NCBI GenBank assembly: GCA_035914695.1
Contig: JAMIQH010000346.1
Coordinates: 1-15,620 of the forward strand
Reading direction: 5' to 3'
DNA length: 15,620 nucleotides
Source: JAOSJT01 sp035914695
GTDB taxonomy: Bacteria > Bacteroidota > Ignavibacteria > SZUA-365
A program made the position numbers and the translations under genes. The notes under the pieces are model-generated. The model was given only the letters and a program-made list of their open reading frames with translations. It ran no database searches and was not told where the DNA came from. Below, piece after piece: positions 1 through 7,567 of the stretch (position 1 is its first letter; each line of letters starts with the position of its first letter).

Positions 1-1509
1 GGGACTGATACCCGCGCTCTCGAGCAGACCGGCTTCCTCAAAGATGCCCTTGATCGACCAGCCCTGCGAGGGATTGAAAAAATCGTTGGTCATGTCCCGT
101 TCGAGACTGACGCTGCGGATGGCGTTGCGAAAATTGATGGTCTCGGTGGTGTCGATGGAAATCAAGCCGCTGCCCAATAACACGCGCGGATCGCCGTTGA
201 ATTCGGAAATCTCGTACGTCACGCTGGCCTCGCCCACCACGCGTGGCGAGAAAAAGCGCTGCCCGCCGAGCACGAGCTGCAGAATGGTGCCTTCGGCGAG
301 ATCCGCCTCCGCCACCAGACTGTAGGCCCCGGACAGGTAGCCGGAATTCCGCACAGAGAACAGATAGGGCTGCACGAAGCGCAACTGCGACGTGGCCTGA
401 TACGTGCGCGTGAAATACGGCAGACGTCCGAGCACATTGACACGCGAGGTCAGCGCCTGCGCGCCGCCGAACACGTTGCGCATGGAGAAGCTCACCTCGG
501 CGCCGGTGCTGATACCGCGCAGTTGATTATTCAGCACGAGTGCGGGAGCCAATTCGAAACGCTGCCGCGGCACGAGTTCGAGCGTGATCGGGACAAGTGA
601 GTCCGCTTCGTCCGTGACCGGCGGAAACTTCGGTGTGATCTGCACCGAGCTGAACACGTCGAGGCGGATGAGATTGGTCTCGCCCTCTGCCTGCCGCGTC
701 AGCGAGTAGATTTCTCCTTTTTCAAAATCCAGCCGATCATAGATGATTTGACGCGAGAGATTCAATTCATCCACACCGCGAATTTCCTCGCTGATGTCGC
801 CGAAGTACAGACGCCGGCCATAGGAGAAACCCAGCTTGATGACCACGTTGTTGTTCGACAGCTTGCGTTCCACCAGCACGCTGTCGGACGTGCCGCGCGG
901 GAAGCCGTTGTCGGCCATGATGGCGAGCACACGCTGGCGCTCGGCTTGCACATCGTCGGCACGATAGGGTTGTCCCGGCCGAAGAAAGGATGAGGCGGAT
1001 ATTTTCTCCTGCACGTCGAGGGGAAGACGCTCGATGCGCCTGTACGCCACCGAATCGATGCGCGAGCGCGGTCCCTCGACGATGGTGATGCTTGCGTGCG
1101 CGCCGTCCTCGCGAAGGTCGAAGCTGCCATCGACAGTGGCGTGGAAAAAGCCGTTGTTTTTGTAAAATTGCCGCGCGATGCCGATGTCGTCCTGAAACAG
1201 TTGCGCATCGAAGTAGCGCGGCTCGGCGGACAGAGGGAAACGCGCGCCGAAGGTGTGATAGAGCCAGGTCGGGAATGCGCCCGGCGTTGGACGGGTGCGG
1301 AAACGCGAGAGAAACTCTTCCTCCGAAAACGATGCGTTGCCCGTGATGCTCAACGAGCGCGTGAGCACGGAATCGAATTCCGTTGGTCCCAGGCGCTGCG
1401 CATGCAACGGCATCTCCGGCTGGAGGACCAGCCAAAGCGCAATAAAAAGAAGCCCGGCACAGCCGCGCCGGGCGATGTTGTGACAGCTATGGATACGAGC
1501 CTCGATCAC
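1..1509 (-). CDS. Omp85-superfamily outer membrane assembly protein (BamA/TamA-like), C-terminus outside window
   Basis: Omp85 proteins insert beta-barrels (BamA) or related cargo (TamA) into the outer membrane. The visible 503 residues begin with a signal peptide: RR near residues 14-15, a hydrophobic stretch at 20-29, and probable cleavage after LHA (about 38). Three POTRA-like repeats follow at about 52-147 (starts ITGNASFSEEEF, ends ITIVEGP), 149-228 and 232-300. The barrel then begins, with typical segments FVQPYLFSVRNSGYLSG (378-394) and FFNPSQGW (477-484). The start is GTG at 1509. It is the first start codon after the in-frame stop of the upstream gene, and it directly precedes the signal peptide. 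No clear Shine-Dalgarno site is visible, and the upstream stop is only 21 bp away, so translation may be coupled. Three POTRAs resemble TamA or short Omp85 proteins more than five-POTRA BamA. The family call is secure; the choice between BamA and TamA is not. Confidence 0.9.
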   Translation of the reverse strand, partial: MIEARIHSCHNIARRGCAGLLFIALWLVLQPEMPLHAQRLGPTEFDSVLTRSLSITGNASFSEEEFLSRFRTRPTPGAFPTWLYHTFGARFPLSAEPRYFDAQLFQDDIGIARQFYKNNGFFHATVDGSFDLREDGAHASITIVEGPRSRIDSVAYRRIERLPLDVQEKISASSFLRPGQPYRADDVQAERQRVLAIMADNGFPRGTSDSVLVERKLSNNNVVIKLGFSYGRRLYFGDISEEIRGVDELNLSRQIIYDRLDFEKGEIYSLTRQAEGETNLIRLDVFSSVQITPKFPPVTDEADSLVPITLELVPRQRFELAPALVLNNQLRGISTGAEVSFSMRNVFGGAQALTSRVNVLGRLPYFTRTYQATSQLRFVQPYLFSVRNSGYLSGAYSLVAEADLAEGTILQLVLGGQRFFSPRVVGEASVTYEISEFNGDPRVLLGSGLISIDTTETINFRNAIRSVSLERDMTNDFFNPSQGWSIKGIFEEAGLLESAGISP

Positions 1510-1530
1510 ACGAGCGCGCCCGGGGCGGGA

Positions 1531-1761
1531 TCAATAATCCTCGTTTTCTTCGTCCCCGTAGTAGAAATCCTCGTCCACAGGGAAATCCGCCCAGATGTCC
1601 TCGATCGATTCGTAGGTTTCATCGGGATCTTCGAGTTCCTGAAGATTCTCGATGACCTGGAGCGGCGCACCGATTCGCGAGGCGTAATCGATGAGTTCGT
1701 CACGGGTGGCCGGGAATGGTGCATCATCGAGCCAGGAAGCGAGTTCCATGGTCCAAATCAT
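1531..1761 (-). CDS. Small acidic DUF2795-like protein
   Basis: This 76-residue protein has the pattern of the DUF2795 family: a helix, then FPATRDELIDYASRIGAP (16-33), then a second helix with an LE.L.D..Y motif (VIENLQELEDPDETYESIED, 36-55). It ends in a very acidic tail rich in D, E and Y (57-76). No function is established for the family. The ATG at 1761 has a GGAG ribosome binding site 8 nt upstream on the minus strand, which favours it over the ATG at 1749. It lies 21 bp upstream of the Omp85 gene, and a strong promoter about 70 bp upstream probably serves both. There is no signal peptide, so it should be cytoplasmic. The family assignment is by pattern recognition and moderately sure. 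Confidence 0.75.
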   Translation of the reverse strand: MIWTMELASWLDDAPFPATRDELIDYASRIGAPLQVIENLQELEDPDETYESIEDIWADFPVDEDFYYGDEENEDY

Positions 1762-1832
1762 GTGATGTTCTCCGCGATTGTCTATAGGTTGATGGTGAAT
1801 TGCGTTCTACCAGTGCAAAAATCAACGCGCAA

Positions 1833-1861
1833 AGTATAGTGAATGGGGCGCCCTTTGTCAA
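1833..1861 (-). promoter_or_regulatory. Near-consensus sigma-70-type promoter for the DUF2795/Omp85 pair
   Basis: On the minus strand a perfect TTGACA -35 box (1856-1861) is followed by a 17-bp spacer and a TATACT -10 box (1833-1838, five of six consensus bases). The predicted start point is near 1826, giving a leader of about 65 nt before the ATG at 1761. The -10 box runs on into TTTG. Classical Bacteroidetes promoters have TAnnTTTG at -7, so this could be read partly that way, but the -35 match argues for an ordinary sigma-70-like site. Confidence 0.65.
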
Positions 1862-2116
1862 GGGATTCCGGCACTCCTCCGACGATTTTCCTCATCGGAG
1901 CTTCGAATCAGGCCGTGTTCCCCGAATTCTCCCCTTCCGAGCTGCCGCGCAGCAGGCAGCGCGCGTGCTTCGCATTGTACCGCTGCAGCGCCACGCACCA
2001 CACAGCGATGTCGCGCCGGCATGCTCCGGCGACGTTTGGATTGCCGAATTCGGCCTTCGGACAAGTGAAATCGCAGTATTCGGGAGGTGAAAAACCTTTC
2101 CCACTCTGTCGCGTGC
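1862..2116. other. Intergenic region without a recognised gene
   Basis: Together with the promoter and leader at 1762-1861 this makes a 355-bp gap between the DUF2795 gene and the O-antigen ligase. I see no credible gene in it. Short open frames on both strands give arginine-, alanine- and serine-rich peptides with no domain or ribosome binding site. Small structures present are a hairpin with arms 1941-1946 and 1955-1960, a GCCGG/CCGGC hairpin near 2016-2030, and a 12-bp perfect palindrome at 2043-2054. None has a T-tract, so no intrinsic terminator for the ligase operon is supported. Confidence 0.5.
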
Positions 2117-3361
2117 TCATCGCGTTCCCAGCTCCGGCTGTATGCGCAGCGCCGCCACGGCTATTCCCGCGGTGGTCCACAGCATCAGCATGATTTCGTG
2201 ATCGCCGAGATTGTATTCGGCAACACCATTGACCAACACTCCCAGCAGCGTGGCAACCGCGCCGAGCGCCACCAGAGAACCGATGCCCGCGCCGTGTCGG
2301 AATCCCCGCCACAGCAGCAGCGCGTACGCGCCCAGCAACGCCATCATCGCGGCAAAACCCACAATGCCATGCGTCGCGAGCAGATGCACATAACTGTTGT
2401 GCAAATGGCCGCCCTCGTCCTTGGTGGCGTCGGGCACGTATTCGCGGTACATGCGATGCATTTCACCATCACCCAAACCGAACAGCGGATGATCGAGAAA
2501 CATGCGCCAACCGGTCTCCATCATGCGCAACCGACTGCGATTGCTGTTGGCCAGCACCTCGGCGCGCTGCGCGTCTTCCGCGCTCATGCGTGAAGTCGCA
2601 CGCACCGTGTCGGCTGGCACCGGCGCGCCGAACTGAAACATGTGCGTCACGCGATCGGTGAAGCGCGCTGGGGCCAGCAGCATGAACAGCACACCCACGG
2701 CCAGCAATGCCCCCAACAGGAGGCGATAGCGCAACACTCCAAGCAGCACCGCACCCGCGGCGAAGCCCAGCCAACTGCTGCGCGTCTGCGTGAGCATCAG
2801 CGCGATCAGCGTCAGCAGCACGGTGGCGGCGTACACCGCGCGCTCACCGCGCGGTGTGGCGCGGTCCAGCAACAACGGGAGGAACAGCAGCACGAGCATC
2901 ATGCGCAATCCGCCCGCCGTCATGTAATGCTGGAAAAATCCGAGCCGGTCCAGCTTTGCGATGAAAAAGGCGGCGATGCCCAGCAGTGAATACGCCCCGG
3001 CAATCATGGCGAGGTACAGCAGGAAACGACGGAGCTTCTGCTCGTTGCCCAACGCCCCGGCAACGATGTACACCATGGCGATCAGCAGCACGCGCTTCGC
3101 GCTGCCGAGAGCGGATTCCGGATAGCGCGCGAACACAACCATGAGCAGGACGGCGGCAACCCATGCGAGGAAATACCATTCGAGGCCCGTACGACGCAGC
3201 ATCCCGGCGCGATCGACGACGGCGAGCCACACGAACAGCAGCACGGACGCGACAAAGGCCAGCGACGACAGCGCCATGGAAAACAGGATGCCGCCGGCAC
3301 AGAGCAGCGCGGCAAGAAACAGCCCGCCGCGCAGGCGTTCGCTATACGTCACGGCACTCAC
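2117..3361 (-). CDS. O-antigen ligase / polymerase family protein (WaaL/Wzy_C)
   Basis: This is a 414-residue inner-membrane protein with about 10-12 hydrophobic segments. Two family hallmarks are visible: a LTQTRSSWLGFAAG motif (about 190-203, with the family arginine) and, after a long periplasmic loop (about 230-315), HLHNSYVHLLATHGIVG (319-335). The wzy_C family includes O-antigen ligases, which transfer undecaprenyl-linked glycan to lipid A-core, and Wzy polymerases. Neighbouring LPS-type genes favour ligase. The start is GTG at 3361, overlapping the upstream ABC exporter stop by 4 bp (GTGA), which implies translational coupling. It is the last gene of a six-gene minus-strand run. In T9SS organisms such as Porphyromonas, a WaaL-type ligase makes the A-LPS that anchors secreted proteins; a similar role here is inference. 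Confidence 0.88.
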   Translation of the reverse strand: MSAVTYSERLRGGLFLAALLCAGGILFSMALSSLAFVASVLLFVWLAVVDRAGMLRRTGLEWYFLAWVAAVLLMVVFARYPESALGSAKRVLLIAMVYIVAGALGNEQKLRRFLLYLAMIAGAYSLLGIAAFFIAKLDRLGFFQHYMTAGGLRMMLVLLFLPLLLDRATPRGERAVYAATVLLTLIALMLTQTRSSWLGFAAGAVLLGVLRYRLLLGALLAVGVLFMLLAPARFTDRVTHMFQFGAPVPADTVRATSRMSAEDAQRAEVLANSNRSRLRMMETGWRMFLDHPLFGLGDGEMHRMYREYVPDATKDEGGHLHNSYVHLLATHGIVGFAAMMALLGAYALLLWRGFRHGAGIGSLVALGAVATLLGVLVNGVAEYNLGDHEIMLMLWTTAGIAVAALRIQPELGTR

Positions 3362-5178
3362 AGGTGGAACTGCATCTGATACAAGCGATGGTACAAACCG
3401 CCGAGCGCCAGCAGCGAATCATGCGTGCCCGTTTCCACCACGCGGCCGGCCTCCAGCACGTAAATGCGATTGGCTTTCTGAATGGTGGAAAGGCGGTGCG
3501 CGATCACAATCGACGTTCGCCCCGCCATGAGATTCTCGATGGCATGTTGCACCAGCACTTCCGACTCGGTGTCGAGCGAGGAGGTGGCTTCGTCGAGAAT
3601 AAGTATGGGGGGATTTTTATAAATGGCGCGGGCGATGGAGAGGCGCTGCCGCTGCCCACCCGACAATTTCACACCGCGATCACCGATCACGGTGTCATAC
3701 CCCTCGGGCGTCTCCATGATGAAATCGTGCGCGTTCGCGGCGCGTGCCGCTTCGATGATGCGCTCCATCGAGGCCCGCGTGTCGCCGTAGGCGATATTCT
3801 CGCGAATGCTGGCATTGAAGAGAAAGGTCTCCTGTGTGACGATTCCCATCAATCCACGCAGCGATGCCACGGTGAGATCGCGCACATCGTGACCATCGAT
3901 CAGCACGCGGCCTTCGGTCGCATCATAGAAACGCGGCACAAGATCCACCATTGTGCTCTTGCCAGCGCCGCTCGGACCCACGAGCGCGATCACCTCGCCG
4001 GCGCGTATTTCCGCATCGATGCCGTCAAGCACGATATCGCCGGTGTCGTAGCGGAAGCGCACCTTGTCGAACACGATGCGGTCGCGGAAGGCGTCGATCT
4101 CCGTTGCGCCGGGACGATCCACAATGCGCGGCACCATGTCGAGCAAACCGAACACGCGCTCGGCGCCCGCAACGCCCTGTGCGGTTTGATTGATCGTTTG
4201 CCCGAAATACTTCAGCGGCTGCATCATCTGCAGCATGGAGAAAATGTAGGCCACGAACACGCCACTACTCATGCCGCTGCGGCCGGTGAGAATGGAATCG
4301 CCCATGAACCAGAGAATCACCACCACCACCAGCACGCTGAGTGTCTCGGTGATGGGTGTGGACAATTCACGCCGCCGCTTGATGCGCACAAAGGTGCGGT
4401 AGTAGTGGTTGTTCTCATCGAGAAACTTCCGCGTCTCGAATTCCTCGGTGCGAAACGCCTTGATGATGCGCATGCTCGACAGTCCCTCGTCCAACACCGT
4501 GGTGATGCGTGCGATGGACTCCTGCAGACGTTCGCTTTCGTGCTTGACCCAGTTGCCGATGCGCGCCAGCACAAAGCCGGTCAGGGGAAGCAGCACGAGC
4601 ACGAGCAAGGTCAATTGCCAGTCGATGAGAAACAGCAGCGTGGTGTACACGAAGATCTGTGGCGGATCGCGGAACAGACTGTTCACCACACCGATGGCCG
4701 AGTCATTGATGAGCTGCACGTCGCTGATGATGCGCGACATGAGCATGCCCTTTTTCTCCTCGGTGAAATAACTCAGCGAGAGGCGGTTCATGTGCTCGTA
4801 CAGTGACTGCCGCAAATCCCGGATAATGCCCTGCTCGGCCGGAGCGATCACCCAGAGTTGGGCGTAGTGGAACAGGTTTTTGAACAGGAACGAGCCAATG
4901 ATGAGCAGGCAGAGCATGCGCAACGCCGACACCGGATCGGTGGAGGCCAGCAGATTATTCATCTGCCCGAACGCCCAGGGCTTGATGTTCTCCAACGATA
5001 GCGGCGGCAGCGCGTGATACACCGGCGGCGTTTTATCGAACAGTACATTAATGAACGGGATGATGAGCACCACCGTGATCATGTTGAAAATCACGGAAAA
5101 CAGCATCGCGACGGAGGACAGGGCGAGATTCCGCTTGTACGGTAGAACGTAGCGAAGAATGCGAGCGATGGTTTTCAT
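3358..5178 (-). CDS. MsbA-like ABC exporter (fused membrane and ATPase domains)
   Basis: The 606-residue protein is the usual length for a half-size lipid/multidrug exporter. The membrane domain spans about 1-330, with hydrophobic segments near 22-45, 86-105, 170-205 and 278-318. The ATPase domain spans about 365-606: Walker A GPSGAGKST (401-409), Q-loop VTQET (447-451), signature LSGGQRQ (505-511), Walker B ILILDE (525-530) and H-loop histidine 561. All catalytic motifs are intact. The ATG at 5178 was chosen over an in-frame start 15 codons upstream because a strong GGAGGAG site lies 5 nt before it and it gives a standard N-terminus. It overlaps the GT2 stop as ATGA and the ligase start as GTGA. 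Its position between glycosyltransferases and a ligase suggests lipid A-core or lipid-linked glycan flipping. Other exported lipids or drugs cannot be excluded. Confidence 0.92.
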   Translation of the reverse strand: MKTIARILRYVLPYKRNLALSSVAMLFSVIFNMITVVLIIPFINVLFDKTPPVYHALPPLSLENIKPWAFGQMNNLLASTDPVSALRMLCLLIIGSFLFKNLFHYAQLWVIAPAEQGIIRDLRQSLYEHMNRLSLSYFTEEKKGMLMSRIISDVQLINDSAIGVVNSLFRDPPQIFVYTTLLFLIDWQLTLLVLVLLPLTGFVLARIGNWVKHESERLQESIARITTVLDEGLSSMRIIKAFRTEEFETRKFLDENNHYYRTFVRIKRRRELSTPITETLSVLVVVVILWFMGDSILTGRSGMSSGVFVAYIFSMLQMMQPLKYFGQTINQTAQGVAGAERVFGLLDMVPRIVDRPGATEIDAFRDRIVFDKVRFRYDTGDIVLDGIDAEIRAGEVIALVGPSGAGKSTMVDLVPRFYDATEGRVLIDGHDVRDLTVASLRGLMGIVTQETFLFNASIRENIAYGDTRASMERIIEAARAANAHDFIMETPEGYDTVIGDRGVKLSGGQRQRLSIARAIYKNPPILILDEATSSLDTESEVLVQHAIENLMAGRTSIVIAHRLSTIQKANRIYVLEAGRVVETGTHDSLLALGGLYHRLYQMQFHL

Positions 5179-6014
5179 GCTGCTCCTCCCCCATCCGTGT
5201 CGTGGACAAGACCCAGGCGGCAACGCATGCGGCCTTCGGCCACGCGAAGCGCGTACAGATCCTTGCTGCGCTGGGGAATGCTGGTGCGGGGATGGTGCAT
5301 GTGGTACTGTATAGCGAGGTGCCGGATGGATTTTGCCCGAAGCCCGAGGAGTTCCAGACGAAGTTGCACATCGCTGTCCTCTCCCAATCCGGGGCCGTCG
5401 TAGGATTCGTCGAAGCCGTTGATTGCGACGAGATGCTCCCGGGCCACGGAAAAATTGCTCCCGAGCATGCCCCTCGGCGAAGCATGTAATATGCGCCGGA
5501 GAAGGGGACTTTCAAAGCGCAGCCCGTCCTCGATGCGCACCGCCGCACCCCTCGCACCTTCCCACCACTCGCGCGGACCGATGCGCTCGAAGCGCCCGCC
5601 GCGTATACGATCCACATTCAAAGCGGCGGTCCAGCGCGCACTCATCTCGGCACGGCGTCCGCAGAGAAACACGCCCTCTTCACGATTCTCGGCATGATCC
5701 TGGAGAAAGAGCCGATGCGGAACGCAGTCGCCATCGATGAACACCATCCATCCACCCGTCGCCTCGCGGATCGCGCGGTTGAGCATGACATTCTTCCGCC
5801 ATCCCTTGTCCTCGTGCCAGAGATGCTTCAGGGGAAAAGGGAGTTCCGGCTCCAACGAGCGCAGCAACTGACGGACATCCTCCTCGGAGCCATCATCGGC
5901 CACGAGCAGCTCGGCGTCGGTCCAGGTCTGACGCTTGAGCGCTTCGAGCACAAGGCGCAGGCGCTCCGGCTGCCGGTACACCGCAACGACCAAACTCAGT
6001 GCGGGAGCGCTCAT
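5175..6014 (-). CDS. Family 2 glycosyltransferase with galactosyltransferase-type C-terminal region
   Basis: This 279-residue GT-A-fold enzyme starts SLVVAVYRQPERL (7-19), has the nucleotide-binding aspartates ADDGS (39-43) and a DxD motif in FIDGDC (92-97). It then has the second conserved half seen in Glyco_transf_7C-type enzymes: GSNFSVAREHL.AINGFDE (185-203) and GLGEDSDVQLRL (209-220), where ED is the likely general base region. It should transfer a sugar from an activated nucleotide donor to a growing glycan on the cytoplasmic face; the sugar is not predictable. The ATG at 6014 is used because it overlaps the upstream gene's stop (ATGA), has GGAG 10 nt upstream, and starts exactly at the domain. 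An in-frame extension further upstream is only a shadow of the GT9 gene. Confidence 0.9.
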   Translation of the reverse strand: MSAPALSLVVAVYRQPERLRLVLEALKRQTWTDAELLVADDGSEEDVRQLLRSLEPELPFPLKHLWHEDKGWRKNVMLNRAIREATGGWMVFIDGDCVPHRLFLQDHAENREEGVFLCGRRAEMSARWTAALNVDRIRGGRFERIGPREWWEGARGAAVRIEDGLRFESPLLRRILHASPRGMLGSNFSVAREHLVAINGFDESYDGPGLGEDSDVQLRLELLGLRAKSIRHLAIQYHMHHPRTSIPQRSKDLYALRVAEGRMRCRLGLVHDTDGGGAA

Positions 6015-7030
6015 GTTGCGCGCTCTCCGAGCGCATGCAGAAGCGCGGCGGCCACACGTTGCGGCGGTATGCCCTTCATGCAGACGGGATCGGGACAGTC
6101 GGTGCGGCGGCAGCAGATCGCGTCTATGTCGTCGGCTTGCAACACCGTGGCGCGTTCGCCCCAGGGTCCCTGGCTTTTCGGATTCGATGGTCCGTAGAGC
6201 GCGACCACCGGAGGATGCAGCGCGGTGGCGATATGCAGCGGGCCGCTGTCGTTGCCCACAATGGCGGCGCAGCGGTCGATGAGCGCGGCAGTGTCGCGCA
6301 GAGAGAGCGCGGGCGCGGCGAGCACACGTCCCGGGGCGTGCGCGGCAAGCGCTTCGGCGTCGGCACGTTCGATGTCGTTGCCCCAGAACACCAGAAAGCG
6401 CCGCTCGCGGAGTTCCGGCAACGTTACCAACTCCATCCAGTACGGCAGCGGCCATTTCTTCGAGGCATACCCTCCGGTGGGGATAATGCCAATCACCGCA
6501 TCGTTGTCCGCACACCCCAGCGCACGCCATTGCCCGTCGGCGCGCTCCCGCTCGTCATCGGCAATGCGCCACACCAGCGCGCGCGTGCGCAGCGGAATGC
6601 CCATGTACTGCAACACGAACAGATTGAACTCGGCCTCATGCCCGTGATTGGCCGCATGCGCGGAGAGGCGGTGATTGTACAGCCACTTGCGCCCTCGAAA
6701 ATCGAAGCCGACGCGCGTATGCGCGCCCGACACCACGGATTGAATCGCCGTGGCCGGCGAGCAGATGAGGTCGATACTCAGATCGAAACGCCGCCGCCGC
6801 AGACGACGCAGGAACCCCAACTGCCAGCGAATGCTCTCGTGCTCGAACAGCAGCACTTCGTCCACATCCGGATTATTGCGCAGCACCAGCGCGCTGGCGG
6901 TGCGCACCACGTAAGCGATGTGCGCCGTCGGATACGCCAGACGCAGATTGGCCAGCAGCGGTGTAGTCCACAGCACATCGCCGATACCGCTCATGCGGAT
7001 GACGAGAATGGATTCGGCGGGAAATTTCAT
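6011..7030 (-). CDS. Family 9 glycosyltransferase (ADP-heptose:LPS heptosyltransferase-like)
   Basis: The 339-residue length fits GT9/WaaF-type GT-B enzymes. The N-terminal half begins ILVIRMSGIGDVLWTTPLL (8-26), the typical GxGD acceptor-side motif. The C-terminal half has GIIPTGGYASKKWP (181-194) and the donor-site motif GNDSGPLHIATAL (259-271) followed by PVVALYGPSNP (274-284). A cysteine cluster at 306, 307, 312 and 317, near the end, is also common in GT9 proteins. The expected role is adding heptose (or another sugar) to the LPS inner core. The ATG at 7030 lacks an obvious Shine-Dalgarno site and lies 36 bp after the preceding stop. Its stop overlaps the GT2 start by 4 bp. The family is secure; the donor sugar is inferred. 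Confidence 0.92.
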   Translation of the reverse strand: MKFPAESILVIRMSGIGDVLWTTPLLANLRLAYPTAHIAYVVRTASALVLRNNPDVDEVLLFEHESIRWQLGFLRRLRRRRFDLSIDLICSPATAIQSVVSGAHTRVGFDFRGRKWLYNHRLSAHAANHGHEAEFNLFVLQYMGIPLRTRALVWRIADDERERADGQWRALGCADNDAVIGIIPTGGYASKKWPLPYWMELVTLPELRERRFLVFWGNDIERADAEALAAHAPGRVLAAPALSLRDTAALIDRCAAIVGNDSGPLHIATALHPPVVALYGPSNPKSQGPWGERATVLQADDIDAICCRRTDCPDPVCMKGIPPQRVAAALLHALGERAT

Positions 7031-7066
7031 CGTGTGTGCGCGCGTCCGGACTCTGTGTGCGGAAGC

Positions 7067-7549
7067 TTAGAATTTGTAGCCGATGGCACGCAGGAAGGCC
7101 TTGCGCGCGGCGATGTCGTCCTCGTTTTCGATGCCCTGCGAAGGCATGCCATCGATCACCCCGAGAATGCCGCGCCCCTGCTCGGTCTCGGCGATGATGA
7201 CTTCCGTGGGATTGGCGGTGGCACAGTGAATGCGCGCCACCTCGGGCACCATTTTCACCGTATTGAGAATGTTGATGGGAAAGCCACCCTCCATCATGAT
7301 GATGAAGCTGTGGCCGGCGGACAGCGCATAGGCGTTGCGCCGCGCAAGCTCGATCAATTCCTCGTTGTTGCCCGACCAGCGCACCAGCGCCTTGCCGGAG
7401 GCCTCGCAAAACGCGATGCCGAATTTCATGTGCGGAGCGGTCTGTACAATGGCTTCGTGAATGTCCTCGACCGTCTTGATGAAATGCGCGTGTCCGAGAA
7501 TGAAATTCATGTCCTCGGGTTTTTCAATGCGCAGTACGTGCAGTTGCAT
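7067..7549 (-). CDS. Adenosine-specific kinase family protein
   Basis: The protein has 160 residues, the usual length for the adenosine-specific kinase family (Pfam Adenosine_kin, structurally known from archaeal members). Recognised conserved stretches are the N-terminal region with FILGHAHFIKTVEDIHEA (about 15-32), the GIAFCEASGKALVRWSGN block (44-61), and NPTEVIIAETEQGRGILGV (112-130) followed by IDG. The ATG at 7549 has AAGGAG 7 nt upstream. A TTG two codons earlier lies too close to that site to be the start. It sits 18 bp after the T9SS protein stop and 36 bp before the heptosyltransferase gene, so it is probably co-transcribed with both. Its role among glycan genes is unclear, and the biochemical name of the family itself rests on limited evidence. 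Confidence 0.88.
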   Translation of the reverse strand: MQLHVLRIEKPEDMNFILGHAHFIKTVEDIHEAIVQTAPHMKFGIAFCEASGKALVRWSGNNEELIELARRNAYALSAGHSFIIMMEGGFPINILNTVKMVPEVARIHCATANPTEVIIAETEQGRGILGVIDGMPSQGIENEDDIAARKAFLRAIGYKF

Positions 7550-7567
7550 GTCCAAGCTCCTTGTCCA

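Noticed and set aside
767..1435. Minus-strand frames of 222 and 148 codons overlapping the left-edge gene.
   Set aside because: They are the other two frames of the Omp85 gene, whose true frame is open from 1509 to the left edge and shows signal peptide, POTRA and barrel motifs.
2011..2031. GCCGG/CCGGC hairpin downstream of the ligase as a possible terminator.
   Set aside because: Short stem with no T-tract on either strand, and about 90 bp from the stop codon.
1843..2193. A 116-codon plus-strand frame across the intergenic region.
   Set aside because: No domain, no ribosome binding site, and it runs into the antisense of the ligase gene.
3163..4806. A 547-codon plus-strand frame opposite the ABC exporter and ligase.
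   Set aside because: Same antisense shadow effect. The minus strand carries intact Walker A, signature and Walker B motifs in the true frame.
6015..6530. In-frame N-terminal extension of the GT2 gene.
   Set aside because: The extension lies inside the GT9 gene, is R/A/C-rich without homology-like motifs, and a good ATG with ribosome binding site lies exactly at the domain start (6014).
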